Below, piece after piece: positions 22,854-34,295 of a stretch of 64,000 nt of DNA. The translations under genes were made by a program, and so were the position numbers. Source of the DNA: Ambrosia x helenae (lineage: Eukaryota; Streptophyta; Magnoliopsida; Asterales; Asteraceae); NCBI GenBank assembly GCA_030844895.1, contig CM061229.1:109800975-109864974 (forward strand), written 5' to 3'. Below the pieces are notes generated by a model that was given only the letters and a program-made list of their open reading frames with translations, was not told where the DNA came from and did no database searches. How positions within the stretch are numbered: position 1 is the first letter of the stretch; the number at the start of each line of letters is the position of its first letter.

Positions 22854-24284
22854 TATGTATATATATATATATATATATATATAGGTTCCTGTACAAAGTG
22901 TATTTTTCGTACAAAGTGTGAGAAGTTTATGTATTCATTGTGTTTTAAGTTTTGGCTATGATGTTTTGGATTCCTTTTGCATTGTATTAAAAATTTTGAA
23001 AACTGCTCATTTCGTCAAAAATTTATCTGGCTATCATCATATATATGACGAACAATTATGTTAAAGAAAAAAGGTTTAATATTTTGAAAACCAAGCAAGA
23101 GTGTACCTTTGTATTACGTATAAATAAATTTGAATAGCATGCACACACCTTTCGTATCCAATTAGGTTATTTATCCTGATTTGATTTGGTTGGCATATAT
23201 TTATGGTATATAAAAAAAATAAATTGTGGACATAACAAAAATTTAGGTTACTTTCATATAAAAAATTAATGCAATATCCTCGTAATACGCCGGTTCATGC
23301 TAGTTTAGTTTATTATTACTTGTTCCATAGGTATCACCACTTCTTTTCTGCACCCCGCCACTCTCACTTTCTCTCTTTAAAATCTCTGGAAATTCCTTTT
23401 TTTTGTTCAAGCCCATCATCAACTCTATTCTCCAACTTAACTCACAATCAAAAGTTGAAGCCCTTACCAAAAATTGTGGCCTGCAGTGGTGGTTGAAGTT
23501 GTGGCAACATTCCGTTTACTATTCGACAAGAATACGGTACAACTGAGCGGTAAGTGTGTGCGGTGGCGGTGACGTGAGGTGTGGTGTGGTCGCAAGTTGT
23601 TATGGTGGGTTTCGTCTTTCCGGATTCTAGTTTAAAAATGTAGAGAGAGAGAGAGAGCCGAGAGGTATGAAGGTTGTTTTGTGGTGTGAGTGTTAGGTTT
23701 TAAGTTTAATTGTTTCCTATCGGTTACACAATGATTCAATTGTAATAATTGTGTTGAGTGAATTGTAATAATTGTATTATCCGTTTTATCCGGTTAAGAT
23801 ATGCAAGAGGGTATAAGACTTTTGAATTATTTCTCGTGTTGGTATTTTTGACTTATTATGCTACATATGATGCGAAACAGATAAAAGAAATTATCTACGT
23901 TTTACTTGACATATTATACTTAGAAACACCATATCAAAATGTTATCTCCAACTAAAATGAAAGACTTTAAAACTGATTTCAGCTATGTTTCTTATCTTTT
24001 AAGAGAATGATGAAAACTGATTTTAATTGATATGATACTCTATAACATAATCTAGTTGACACAAATTGTCATGAATAATAGTTAAACATATGAAAAATTG
24101 CGTAAACTCAAATTAGTATCGTACATGATGTGAATTTACTATTAATCAATAGACTAAGCATTTAATTGTTGTATTATTTTTGTCTTACCAATTTAGTGAA
24201 ATTACAATTTTATCCATGTCAGTGAATGTGAAATGACTAATGTGTCCATACAGAACCCATTATATAGTAGTATAGATAATTATA
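22854..24284. other. No gene seen
   Basis: AT-rich sequence with short pyrimidine tracts (23330-23480) and a (GA)n run near 23643. No homology or splice pattern is convincing. Confidence 0.45.
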
Positions 24285-24487
24285 AATATAATTATAATCA
24301 TGGTTGTAATAATCTCTCCTAGGTGCCGATTACTCAACGAGTAATCCCCGAGTACTCCCCGCCTAGGCCGAGTACTTGACGAGTCATCTCCGAGTAATCC
24401 CCGACTATCGCCTAGTATTCGCAACTCCCCAGTCCACCGAGTCGTCACCGCCTAATGAATTTTTCAACCTTGATTATAATTATAATA
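24285..24487. mobile_element. MITE of about 200 bp with GC-rich core
   Basis: The inverted repeats TATAATTATAATCATGGTTG (left) and CAACCTTGATTATAATTATA (right) bracket a core rich in GAGTA and CCCCGA words, very unlike the AT-rich surroundings. The core contains many short inverted GAGTAATC/GATTACTC-like words. No coding capacity. Confidence 0.6.
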
Positions 24488-24877
24488 TATAAAACATTAA
24501 AGTTTAAGAATTTGGACATAAAAACAATACTTAACTTATTGTACACTTAGGCTGGGTGTAGAGATGGTAAAAAACTTGAGCCTAACGGATATACCTTAAA
24601 TTCGAAATATATGGGATGTGTATACCTGAAATGGGATGGACATGGGATTAGCTATAAAAATTTTCACGTGTTTGGGTAGGGTATGGGATTAGATGATACC
24701 CGACCTGATTACCTGAAACCACATAACCGTTTACCCGATTATGTACCCGCAATTTTTTATTTATATTTTTATTTTAGTGAGTTATTTTATTAGACTCATT
24801 ACGTGATTTTTTTCTTTGTAATATGTATTTGATAATATTATTTATATTTTGTGTGTTGTAAAGTGTATATGTAACAA

Positions 24878-27800
24878 CCGGCAAAATTAAGGTAATTCTG
24901 TACTAATTAACTATACGCAATTAACGTAATTAAACATAATTATGTGCTGATTGTTTAACTGAGGCCTTAGAAAGATAGCAATTCCCAAATAACGCATAGG
25001 AATGCATATGTTTAATGACAAAACATGATAGGATCATGTGCGAGTAAATTATCCGGTATGGACACTGGCGATTACCCGGTAAAAATTAAATAAGCGAAAC
25101 GAATCCCGGACACCCAGGATATAAAATAAAACGTAATTTCACAAAATATAATGGGTTTTGGAACTCCAAAGCCATACGTGAAAGCTTGTTATACAAATCT
25201 CCCGGTAACGAATAAAGTGCGCGTACCGCACCCGATACGCGCGTAACATATAATTTCACCCGGCAAAAGCCAAAATAATTTATCAACGCTTAAACTGGAC
25301 TATGTTAAGGAATATTAAGGGTATTTTAATATTCGGATAACACGCGATTAAAAACCCGAAAATACCCGGACGGTACCCGAACAAGATTAATTTAAACATA
25401 ACTAATAATGGGTATTATTTAGCAAAGTGGACCCCACCCAAGACACCCCAAGGGTCGGCCTATGGCCCACCCAAGTGGATAATCCCTTGGTGATCTTGCT
25501 AAATCATTAGATTTAAACACTAATCATGAGTATGCATGAGATTACATTGGCCAAGAAATTAACTAATCACCTCTCCTCTCTCTCTCAAAACTCACGGCCA
25601 AACACCCCTAACAATATCCCCAAAGATTTTTCATTATCTTTTACAATCTTACTTAATCCATTAAATCTTCCATAATCTAAGAAGGATATTGGGTAATCTT
25701 TGGAGATTTGAAGGAGATATTATATACAAGCTAGTGAAGAACACTTTAAACAAAAACCAAAAACTCTTCTTCTTCCTTCCCCTTTGGCCGTACCATATCA
25801 CCCACACATATACATTTTTCTTACAAATTTTACACTACCAAATCATCTCTAGATCATTATCCTTCAAAACCCCATTGTGTGTTTCAAGAGCTTGGAGCTT
25901 AACCCTTTGGAAGAACACACTAAACCCCATCCAATCCAAGGTTTTTGTCTTCCCTAGCCTTGAGCTAGTAGTAAGTTTAACCTTGCTTTGAATATTAATG
26001 TTCATATTATGTGATCTTATGAGCAAGTTGTACATTGATGGGTAGAATATGGTTTTGAAACATAAAGATAATGTATCTTACAAGAATAAAAATGGAAGAA
26101 TAATAACATGGATAAATCTTGGATTTAATATTAATAATGTGATATTTTTAAGAAAATGTAGAAATATATACATACACTTGAGTTGGATGATGATTGGAAC
26201 ATGATTTTTGAAAAAGACTTGAATATGATAAAAGATGGTTTTAATCATCATAAGATGACTAGTTAATGTCAAAAATATGTTGGAATGTGTTAGATGATCA
26301 TGGATGAAAAAGTTACATGTTCAAAGTCTACTCACTTGGATGAGTGAAATTTGGATATGTTGGATAAAAACATAAAGCACACATGTTAAAAGCATTAATA
26401 GTGAAATAAAAGAATATTAGAAGTGGAATAATGTAAAAATAACCAAACATGAGAAATATGATTCTTCAAAGTCCACTAGTTGGAAGAAAAATACTAACTT
26501 TGGAAGTTAGGATGGAAAAAGTAACATTTAAAAGTTAAGGGACTAATGATGAAACTTTGAAAGTTGATGGACTAAAATAAGTATTTTAGAAACTTTGGTC
26601 CAAAAATGTATTCACGGAAAGTTTGGTGTCAAAAACGTAAATAATGGTTTTTCCAAGTATAGTTTTGGTAAACATAAGAAACCGACGTATGTATATTTTG
26701 AAAAATGTATTTTTATAAAAATAGAAGTTTTATAAAAATAGGAGGTTAAGTTAACTTAAGGATTTTATAAAAATAAAGGTTTTATAAAATATTGGACAAA
26801 AGTAAAGACTTGAGAAAACTTGTACAAAAATGGATACTCTTATATAAATGGGAATATAAAAGTATCGGAAACATTTTTGGAATACAAGATAACAAGTTGA
26901 ACTAATAATACAAAAGTATATTTTTTCCAAGTAATATACGTTCGGAATTGGAAGTATGAATAATATTTCCATAGAACGCATATTGAAAGAAAACGTGGAA
27001 AAAGCTAACTAACGGACTTAGTTACATGAACTAACGATAACGGGTAAACGGACAAACGAGAAAAGAATGCCATCGCGGCAAGATAAAAATATATATTTTA
27101 AGAAGTAAAATATATATAACATGGGTGAAACTTATGTAACACTTTCCTAAGTGCTAGAAAGAATATTCGTGGAAGAAAACATAACGTAAAGAATTAAAAA
27201 CGTTAAACAATGTATGGACTTAACAAAGAAAATTCACACGTTGATATATGGATACGTGCTTGTCTCGACGAAATTCTAGTATATCTATTTGAATGGGAAA
27301 GTAGATATGCGAGAAGAAAAACCGAGACGAGTAGGTGAAGTATATCTACGAACATGTGAATACCGACAAGATCCTAGTACACTTATTTAAATGGGAAAAT
27401 AAATGTACAGCATGGTGAGTTGAGTCGGGCGTTAAGAATATATTACCGAACGACAAGAACTTAGCATATTTATTTAAATGGGAAAATAAATATGTGGCAA
27501 AGTGAGTCGGGTCGGGTATTAAGAATACATTATATCGAGCAAAACGATCCTAAGTATAATTATTTAAATGGGAAAATAATTATACGTTAGGTAGAGTTGT
27601 GTCGAGAATAATAGTATACAAATTACAAAGAATATTAACGAGAATAATACATAACTCGTAAGAAAAGGGTAATCCATCGCCAACGAACCTAGGATACGCG
27701 TCTAATTAAACGGGAATTGGAACGAAACGTGGTCGGGGAGTTGGGTGTACAACTTGCCAAGGCACATGCACTATAGGTGTAGTGACTTATACGCCTAGGA

Positions 27801-28380
27801 CGTTTGTAGGTGCGGGGCCACAAAACTTGCTATCTTCCTTTTCGAGCCAAACACAGATTCAGGTGAGTCTCACGGCCCCATTTTAAACTATTTTATGTTT
27901 TTCGGGGGAAAGATATGTTAGGGAAATGTTTGACGGGATAAGTACTTGAGTTGTGATCGCCACTCGGGGTTGAGACCTCTCTACTATGATCATTAATTCA
28001 AGGAAATGAAACCGAAGGAATATTTGAATAGTACTATTGGTGCCTGACAAGGCCCACCCCTAATCGATAGCGTCGATTATGCATCGGCGTATGCCTGGGG
28101 TGCACGTATTCTGAAATCAAGTCGTAGGAATACCGAGTAACGACTTGGAGCGGGGCATTATTATTTGTCTTGGTTTGATTATAGGCTCAAGTAGCATTGT
28201 AGGAACTTGCAACTCCTATAAATTGTCATAACATGGAAATTCCCAAAGTGATAAAGTTTGATAAACTAAAACCTGTGAACTCACCAATATTTATATATTG
28301 ACGACTTTTAAACATATCTTTCAGGTAATTGATCGAGGATGAACAATATGGCAAGCAGGGTCGGGAGAATCTCTCATGTG
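24878..28380 (+). repeat. Long LTR-like remnant (possibly chromovirus/Tekay type)
   Basis: The stretch begins TGTAACAACCGG, a common start of plant gypsy LTRs. It contains a CTCTCTCTC leader-like zone around 25570, an apparent promoter-distal region, and AGGTGAGTCTCACGGCCCC near 27862, all of which I associate with long Asteraceae gypsy LTRs. No internal gag-pol region follows, so it would be a solo or truncated LTR. The right boundary is not sharp and no target-site duplication was found. The series of hairpins is listed separately. Confidence 0.4.
26834..27720 (+). repeat. Series of hairpins with conserved loop and changing stems
   Basis: Four hairpins lie at 27281-27308, 27377-27408, 27465-27494 and 27554-27585, 87-98 bp apart. 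They share a loop close to TTTAAATGGGAAAA. The stems differ but stay paired: for example CATATTTA with TAAATATG in the third, and GTATAATTA with TAATTATAC in the fourth. A fifth related hairpin lies at 26834-26865 (ATACTCTTATA, loop TAAATGGGAA, TATAAAAGTAT) and a weak sixth at 27702-27720. Paired changes on both arms suggest selection for the fold, or repeat-induced symmetry. Confidence 0.7.
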
Positions 28381-28621
28381 GGCGTCGGGTGTTTAAAAAG
28401 GGTTTCAACTTTAACTCCCAAGGCATCGGGATATTTTTGAGAAACCACTTTAATGTACTCAAACAATTTTTCGTTTATGTGTCCGTTGGTTTGGGTCCGT
28501 TGGTTTCCAATATGTCGAAAGTTGGGACCAATATTGATGATTTTCGTAGTTGGGACTGTTATTGGCCAATAGTGAATAGTTGGGATTATTTATTTCCATT
28601 ATTCCCTTTTTAAATATATTT

Positions 28622-28860
28622 TGGTGTTTGGCAGAGTAGTTTTAATAAAATGTATAAACTGACAAAAATAGGCATTAACTAAAAGCTTGTATGCATGTTT
28701 TTTATTTTTTTATGATAGAATGGGTATTTGTGTCATTTACTCATTAAAATCTTGTAGCTAGTAGGAGTTTTTTTTAAACGCTAGTACTAGTAGCTTTTTA
28801 ATATGGAGTTTTTCTTCTAGCCTAAAAGCTTCAAGCTCCTTCAATCAAACAAGGTTTTTT
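28622..28860. mobile_element. MITE-like remnant (TGTTTGG type)
   Basis: The left part reads GGTGTTTGGCAGAG and the right part ends near CAATCAAACAAGG, its rough inverse. The interior has several AAGCTT/AAAGCT words. It resembles common hAT-type MITEs with a GTGTTTGG terminus. The target-site duplication was not resolved. Confidence 0.35.
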
Positions 28861-29379
28861 TGTTGAGTATGAATTTTTTCTTAAAAGATTAAAGCTTAAA
28901 GCTTTTAAAAGCTTCACTAAAAATGTTTTTCTTTTAATTATATTTTAAAGAATCGTTTGATATACATTATACAATAAACAATCTTTGACCATTTACCTGA
29001 TTTCTAATGTACCTAATTTCTAATGTGACATTTTATAAGGCCAAAATTTTGTTTTGTACTTTTGTGGACCATCATTAATAGTGAATTAGTGTTATAATTT
29101 TCAATTATTGGTAGCCGTGAATTGCAACTTTGACAAAAGAAACAAATGACAATCACATAAAAAAAACTAATGACAATCACATTTTGCTTTACCAAATTAG
29201 ATATCCTGATTATATAACATACGGTTTTTATCTATTTAATCTATCTATTTATTATAAATAAATTCAAGATTATTATATTCAAAGTACCTTTTTTATCAGC
29301 AAACTTTATTTTATATCACCCAAATATATTTACAAGATTGTATCCCAGTAACGTTCTAGTCGCAACCATCATACATCAT

Positions 29380-30330
29380 TAGTATGCACCTTATGCTCTT
29401 TGCTTGAGCTTGTGTCTCACCCAGATAAATGATGTTGGCGGTGAAATCTTCAGAATAGAACTAACCTATATTTTCTATGTGACATCCTCAAGATACTACA
29501 AGCAGAACAAGATTCAGGATGACACTGAATATTATCTTATGCACATTTTGAGGATGGACTAACGAACTATCTTATTGTTATATGAATGCATGATGATTTT
29601 ACCTCATATTCTCTGAGTAACATCCTCAGGATATTGAAGGATTAAGTAGGGTTCAGGATGTGACAGTGTTCTGATCTATATGCATCCTGAGGATAGACTA
29701 ACGAATTATTGTATTGTGATATTATTGTAGGTACACTTAATCAATATTAAGGTTTGTAACTCCTCCCTAACGGCTATATTGTCTCATTTAAGTCAAAGGA
29801 GCTGATCATTGAAGAGTTATGCGGGTAGAACAAGTCCAACACAAAAGAAGAGGTCAAACTTGTAACCGACGACCATTAATGGAAGGAGAAAAACATGGAA
29901 ACAGTTAACCAACGTCTATATTGGTTAATTACTGACTTGAAACAGTCCACAAGCTCATTAAAGAAGGCGGATTTCATGTGATCTTCTATTTATTTCATTT
30001 GTAACTATAAAAGGGGGGTGATCAAACGAGTATAGGACACCTCTCGTTTGCTTAACACTTCATAGACACCTGATACTCTCTCTCTACACACATACAACAC
30101 TCATATTGTAATATTAGATACTCGTTCATCACCTATCCAAAGTTGTACTTATTTCTACCTTATTAATATTAACAAACAAGGCAGGGGCTTAGACTCCTCC
30201 CGAGGTTTTATGCCAGCGATCATCAACTGATCAAGGGCTTTCCTCGTACATCGAGTGTTGTTCTCTAGTTGCATTACATTTACATTCATTGATCCTTGCC
30301 TATTTCATCATTCTATCAGACAGTGACATC
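29380..30330 (+). repeat. LTR-like segment with TATA promoter (probable solo LTR)
   Basis: The stretch has a core promoter CTATAAAAGG at 30005-30014 and a leader with pyrimidine tracts, with no coding sequence downstream. Words such as CATCCTGAGGAT recur at both ends. The terminal dinucleotides were not fixed. It sits directly beside a LINE remnant. Confidence 0.35.
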
Positions 30331-30499
30331 CTCAGTATATAACTGTGCATCCTGACCAATTTCTTTGTCATCCCGAGCATAGTTGTCATATTGTTATTTC
30401 TTTGTTATATTAAACTGCCATCTCCAGAATACAACTGAGTTTTTAACATATTTCACACATTTAGCACTCTACCTCACTTTTACTAATTTGGAATACAAA

Positions 30500-31200
30500 A
30501 TTATTTCTAATAGGTAATTTTTGACCAAAACAAATGATGTTGCATGTATTTCGTCAAATAACCCATCCAAACTGACCCTTTTACCATCAAAGATTGACGT
30601 GTTCTCTGCCTTCCAAATTGCAGCTAGTACAATAATTCTCACCAAGTTTCTTTTCTTTTCGCCATGTTATCGATGTTGTGATTATTTATAGATCTCTTAC
30701 CGTGAAAGCAAATATTGGGGGATCCTGCACCACGTACACTTATCCTATGCCATATTAATGATGCCACATAACAGGAAGTCAGTATAGTTCGCAACAAATT
30801 AACCCATTTAAAACTTTCCTTCTTTGCAGCCCTTTAAGCTTTGGCAGCATGATTTGCTCGGCCTTCCAGCTAAAGATACACACCTTCTTTGGCACTCCTT
30901 TAACCCATTGAAACGGGTAGAAAGGAATGGCGTAACTTGATAATAAGTTTTTGAATGATGCCACTGAGAACACCCCATCGGAACATCCTTTCCAACTCCA
31001 ATTATCATGTCCCTGTATTAAAATTGTACCAACAAACAACGAGGAGGTGCTCGTTTCCAGTCCCACCCTTGGAGACGAACAACCACTGAAACATTTTTCT
31101 GCTTCTCAATAGTAAACAAAGACGGGAAACAATCTTTAAGCGATCTGTCACCGATCCACCAATCAATCCAAAATCGAACATATCTTCGTCGTTTCTTACT
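30500..31200 (-). pseudogene. LINE remnant: end of reverse transcriptase and zinc-binding domain
   Basis: On the minus strand a degraded frame reads RYVRFWIDWWIGDRSLKDCF (about 31190-31130), then WSWKGCSDGVFSVASFKNLL and WVKGVPKKVCIFSWKAE (31066-30779), and further down IIVLAAIWKAENTSIFDG (about 30640-30590). These correspond to the region around the RT zinc-binding domain (zf-RVT) of plant L1-type LINEs. Stops and shifts separate the blocks. The upstream part with the RT catalytic motif and the endonuclease is absent. Confidence 0.75.
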
Positions 31201-31223
31201 CTCCTTTGTATTATGAGTACCTA

Positions 31224-31771
31224 TCTATATTATCTTATAATACAATTCACAAGGACCTCTTAAAATTTAAGTTTTACAAGCATAATTCCTTTGAGTACAA
31301 CACACAATGAGTATGTTTAACTATTTTTTGAGGGCAAATATGTCTTTTATATAATACTTACACATTTCCCCCCTCAACTTTACTCAATTTTTTTTATTTA
31401 AATAACAATTACACTTTTTACCCTTATTTTAACCAACAACCCTCACGATTTTTAAACCTCCATAATTTTTTTATACGTTAATATTTTCCTAATATTATTA
31501 CACCGTATAAATGAACATTTTTTTCTCTTTAGTTTGAGTACAGTATTGCTATAGTTTTTTAATTTAAAAATGATATGTTATGGTTAAGTAATAACCGAAA
31601 CGAAAACAAACGAAAATGAACCGAAATTATCTATAATATATTATAATACATTTCTTATTGACCTCTTAAATTTAAGTTTTACAGTGTATAATTGCTTAAA
31701 GTACGTACAACACACAATGCACATGTTAACTAAATGTTGTTTTCCGCCACAACGCGCGGGTACCTGACTAG
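31224..31771 (+). mobile_element. Helitron fragments with nested small Helitron (31630-31771)
   Basis: Two Helitron-like 5' ends (TC after an A) lie at 31224 and 31630 and share about 95 bp of direct similarity (TCTATA..TTATAATAC, then GACCTCTTAAA..TTTAAGTTTTACA). A 3' end follows at 31741-31771: a GC-rich near-palindrome, then CTAG and T. The region from 31630 to 31771 is thus a possible 142-bp Helitron. The outer copy shares internal sequence with 17.2-17.5 kb. Confidence 0.5.
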
Positions 31772-32329
31772 TTATCATATATTCATACACACATTACAGT
31801 ACGGGTCAAGAGGACCAAGTTTAATTAATTAATTTGAAATTACATAATTTGTATTTACATTATAATCATTGCATTTTGCATTAATTACCTTCTCTGATTA
31901 AAAGTTTTTTTTTTTTTTTTTTGAATGATAAGTGATGCAATCGGTGGAGCTTCGGCTAACACACTACAACAAACTGGAGCTTTAGGGGCGACGCCAGTCG
32001 CCCCTAATAATTGGTCATTAGGGGCGATTTAAGCTTTAGGGGCGACTGTCGCCCCTAAAGGTTCTGTCATATTTGTTTGGTCCCTAAAACCCACTGTGGC
32101 CCCTAAAGGTGTCGCCCCTAATACCTTTTTTCCACGTGGCATTTCTTTTCCATTTAAATTTTTTTATTTTTCCACGTGGCAAAATTCTGTGCAATCTGGG
32201 CTGTATCTTTAGGGGCAACGGGTCGCCCCTAAAGTTTTTTTTTTTTTTTTTGGTCCACGCATGCTCAATCAAACGAAATAATAAGAAAATAAATTAACCA
32301 AACATACCAACATTACATATATATATATA

Positions 32330-32412
32330 AACATACCAAGATTCGTCTAAACATACCAACATTCGTCTAAACATACCAACATTCGTTTAAACATACCAAC
32401 ATTCGCCTAAAC
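32330..32412. repeat. Minisatellite, about 21-bp unit, inside the CACTA element
   Basis: Four copies of a unit close to AACATACCAACATTCGTCTA in a row, with variants at the end of the unit (GTCTA, GTTTA, GCCTA). Confidence 0.8.
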
Positions 32413-32481
32413 AAACATACAAATATTTATAGTCAAGTATACCAACAAAACTAAATAAACATACCAAAAACGCCTAAACGC

Positions 32482-33690
32482 CTAAACGTCTTCGTCTTCG
32501 CCTTCGCTTTCGCCTTCGCCTTCGTCTTCATCTTCATCGGTGTGATCGCCACTATTACTGCTTTCGCCTTGATTTCCAAACTTTTGAGATTGGAATTGGA
32601 ATTGGGATTGGTAATATTGATTAAAAAATTGGACCATTTGTTGTTGTAAATCAGGAAGCGTCATCATTGTATTAAATTGCTCCTACAAATATATTTATAC
32701 CAAATGGGTCAACTATCAACAAATAACTACAAATATATACCAAATGAGTCAAATATCATATTTACTACACATATTTATACCAAACGGGTCAACTATTAAC
32801 ATTTAGCAAACATACATACACCAAATGGGACAAATGTCCTATTTACTAAACATATTTATACCAAATGGGTTAACTATCAACAAATAACTACAAATATAAA
32901 CCAAATGGGTCAAATATCCTATTTACTACACATATTTATACCAAACGGGTCAAATATTAACTTTTAGCAAACATACATACATCAAATGGGTCAAATGTCC
33001 TATTTACTAAACATATTTGTACCAAATGGGTTAACTATCAACAAATAACTACAAATATAAACCAAATGGGTCAAATATCTTATTTACTACACATTTATAC
33101 CAAACGGGTCAAATATTAACATTTAGCAAACATACATACATCAAATGGGTCAAATGTCTTATTTACTAAACATATTTATACCAAATGGGTCAACTATCAA
33201 CAAATAACTACAAATATCTACCAAATAGGTCAAATATACTATTTACTAAACATATTTATACCAAATGGGTCAACGACCAACAAATATATACCAAATGGGT
33301 CAAATATCCTATTTACAAAGACATACCTGTGAAAATTGCGGTTGTGTTGGCGTATGACGCGGAAGCCTTTTTCTCGGACAGGGCATAGGCCCAATCCCGC
33401 GAACATGTCCGCGGCGTTTGCCCAGAACTTCTTCAAAAATACCAACCTTCAAACAACCCAAATAATATTAGTTTAACCTACTTTAAACCCAACAAACAAT
33501 CGAAAAAACATGACAACTAAACACGCACATACACAAATATATACCAACCTCATCCAACCGTTGGGAGCTGCTTCCTCCTCCTTCTCCTTCTTCTTCGGCG
33601 AGCCGTTGACGTTCAGACTCAAAACATGACCTTAACCTTTGCTGTATTTCAGTGGTGGAGGTCGGCGAGAGTGCCAGACATATGGGAAAT
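32482..33690 (-). pseudogene. 3' exons of a CACTA-associated transposon gene (PTTA/En-Spm type)
   Basis: Three exons can be joined in frame on the minus strand. The first is open to 33549 and ends SSSQRLDE at a GT donor; its 5' limit is only approximate. The second, 33446-33327 (40 codons), reads VGIFEEVLGKRRGHVRGIG and ends at CAG with a GTATGT donor. The last, 32682-32482, starts EQFNTMMTLPDLQQQM after TTTGTAG, continues with a Gln-rich stretch and ends in an Asp/Glu/Gly tail. A VLGxRxGHxRGxG motif followed by a Gln-rich and acidic tail fits the C-terminal part of plant PTTA/En-Spm proteins. The N-terminal domain is missing, so it is a remnant. The intron between exons two and three is filled by a minisatellite. 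Confidence 0.6.
32690..33320. repeat. Tandem repeat with about 160-bp period inside the CACTA intron
   Basis: Units contain ACCAAATGGGTCAACTATC, CAAATAACTACAAATAT and AAATGTCCTATTTAC blocks, starting near 32698, 32864, 33023 and 33179. Within each unit the ACCAAA(T/C)GGGTCAA word itself recurs about every 50-60 bases, so there are two nested periods. Confidence 0.75.
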
Positions 33691-34295
33691 GAAAGGAAGT
33701 TTATGTGAGTGTTGTGTTGGATGGAATGGATGGAATGGAAGGATGGATATTATAATAAACAGAGGTGTGGTGTGGTGAGATTGAGAGATGAGAGGAGAGA
33801 TGAGAGGAGATTGAGAAATGAGAGGAAGAAAAGAGAGCAGAGAGAGGACTTCTTTCGTGAGATTAAGAGGGAGAGTGAAAAAAGAAAAGAGGGAAAGAAA
33901 GTGAAGGGCGGGAGAGTATTAATTTTTCAACTTTTAGGGGCGACTGTCGCCCCTAAAGGTGTCGCCCCTAATGATGTTAAGTACGATAAAACCTTGGCCG
34001 TTGATCTGACGGCTGAGGAGCTGGTTGGTGGGGATTGACCTTTAGGGGCGACCAAAAAGCGGGTCGCCCCTAAAGGTGTCGCCCCTAATTCTCAAATTTC
34101 TTGTAATGACATCCTAGACCAGCCTGTACTGATTACCCATTCCACCTAGATTGGGGATCTCCCAGGTGAAACCCCCATATGTGGTAAATATGACTTCGAC
34201 AAGAATTGAACCCTCAACCTTCATATGACCCCCACTCTATCTCCCTCAATTTTCACCAATTGAGCTAGGCTTCTTCGGCTGATTAAAAGTTTTTT

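Larger units (their letters stand above)
31962..34108 (-). mobile_element. CACTA (En/Spm-type) transposon, 2147 bp, non-autonomous
   Basis: The termini read CACTACAACAAA at the left and TTTCTTGTAATG at the right, the signature of CACTA elements. ACA at 31959-31961 and 34109-34111 is the expected 3-bp target-site duplication. Both subterminal regions hold many TTAGGGGCGAC repeats in both orientations, as transposase-binding subterminal arrays do. Inside are exons of a transposon gene (32482-33690, minus) and minisatellites. There is no transposase catalytic domain. Confidence 0.92.
31911..34278 (-). mobile_element. tRNA-derived SINE split by a CACTA element
   Basis: The SINE parts are 34278-34109 and 31961-31911 on the minus strand. 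The head has an A box (TAGCTCAATTGGTGA) and B box (GGTTCAATTC) for RNA polymerase III, and the tail is a poly(A) run (poly(T) at 31905-31922). The direct repeat CTGATTAAAAGTTTTTT flanks it at 31894-31910 and 34279-34295, a 17-bp target-site duplication that overlaps the T run. A relative lies at 52862-53050. Confidence 0.8.

Noticed and set aside
24878..28380. Full-length retrotransposon around the LTR-like stretch
   Set aside because: No gag or pol motifs on either strand and no second LTR.
27870..28620. Possible gene between the LTR-like stretch and 28.6 kb
   Set aside because: The 94-codon frame at 28329 lacks any recognisable domain, and the sequence continues the LTR-like region.
30005..30014. 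CTATAAAAGG as promoter of a host gene
   Set aside because: No coding exon follows; an LTR promoter explains it better.
32300..33320. Repeats in the CACTA element as a CRISPR-like array
   Set aside because: Units are degenerate, without unique spacers of constant length, and the context is a eukaryotic transposon.
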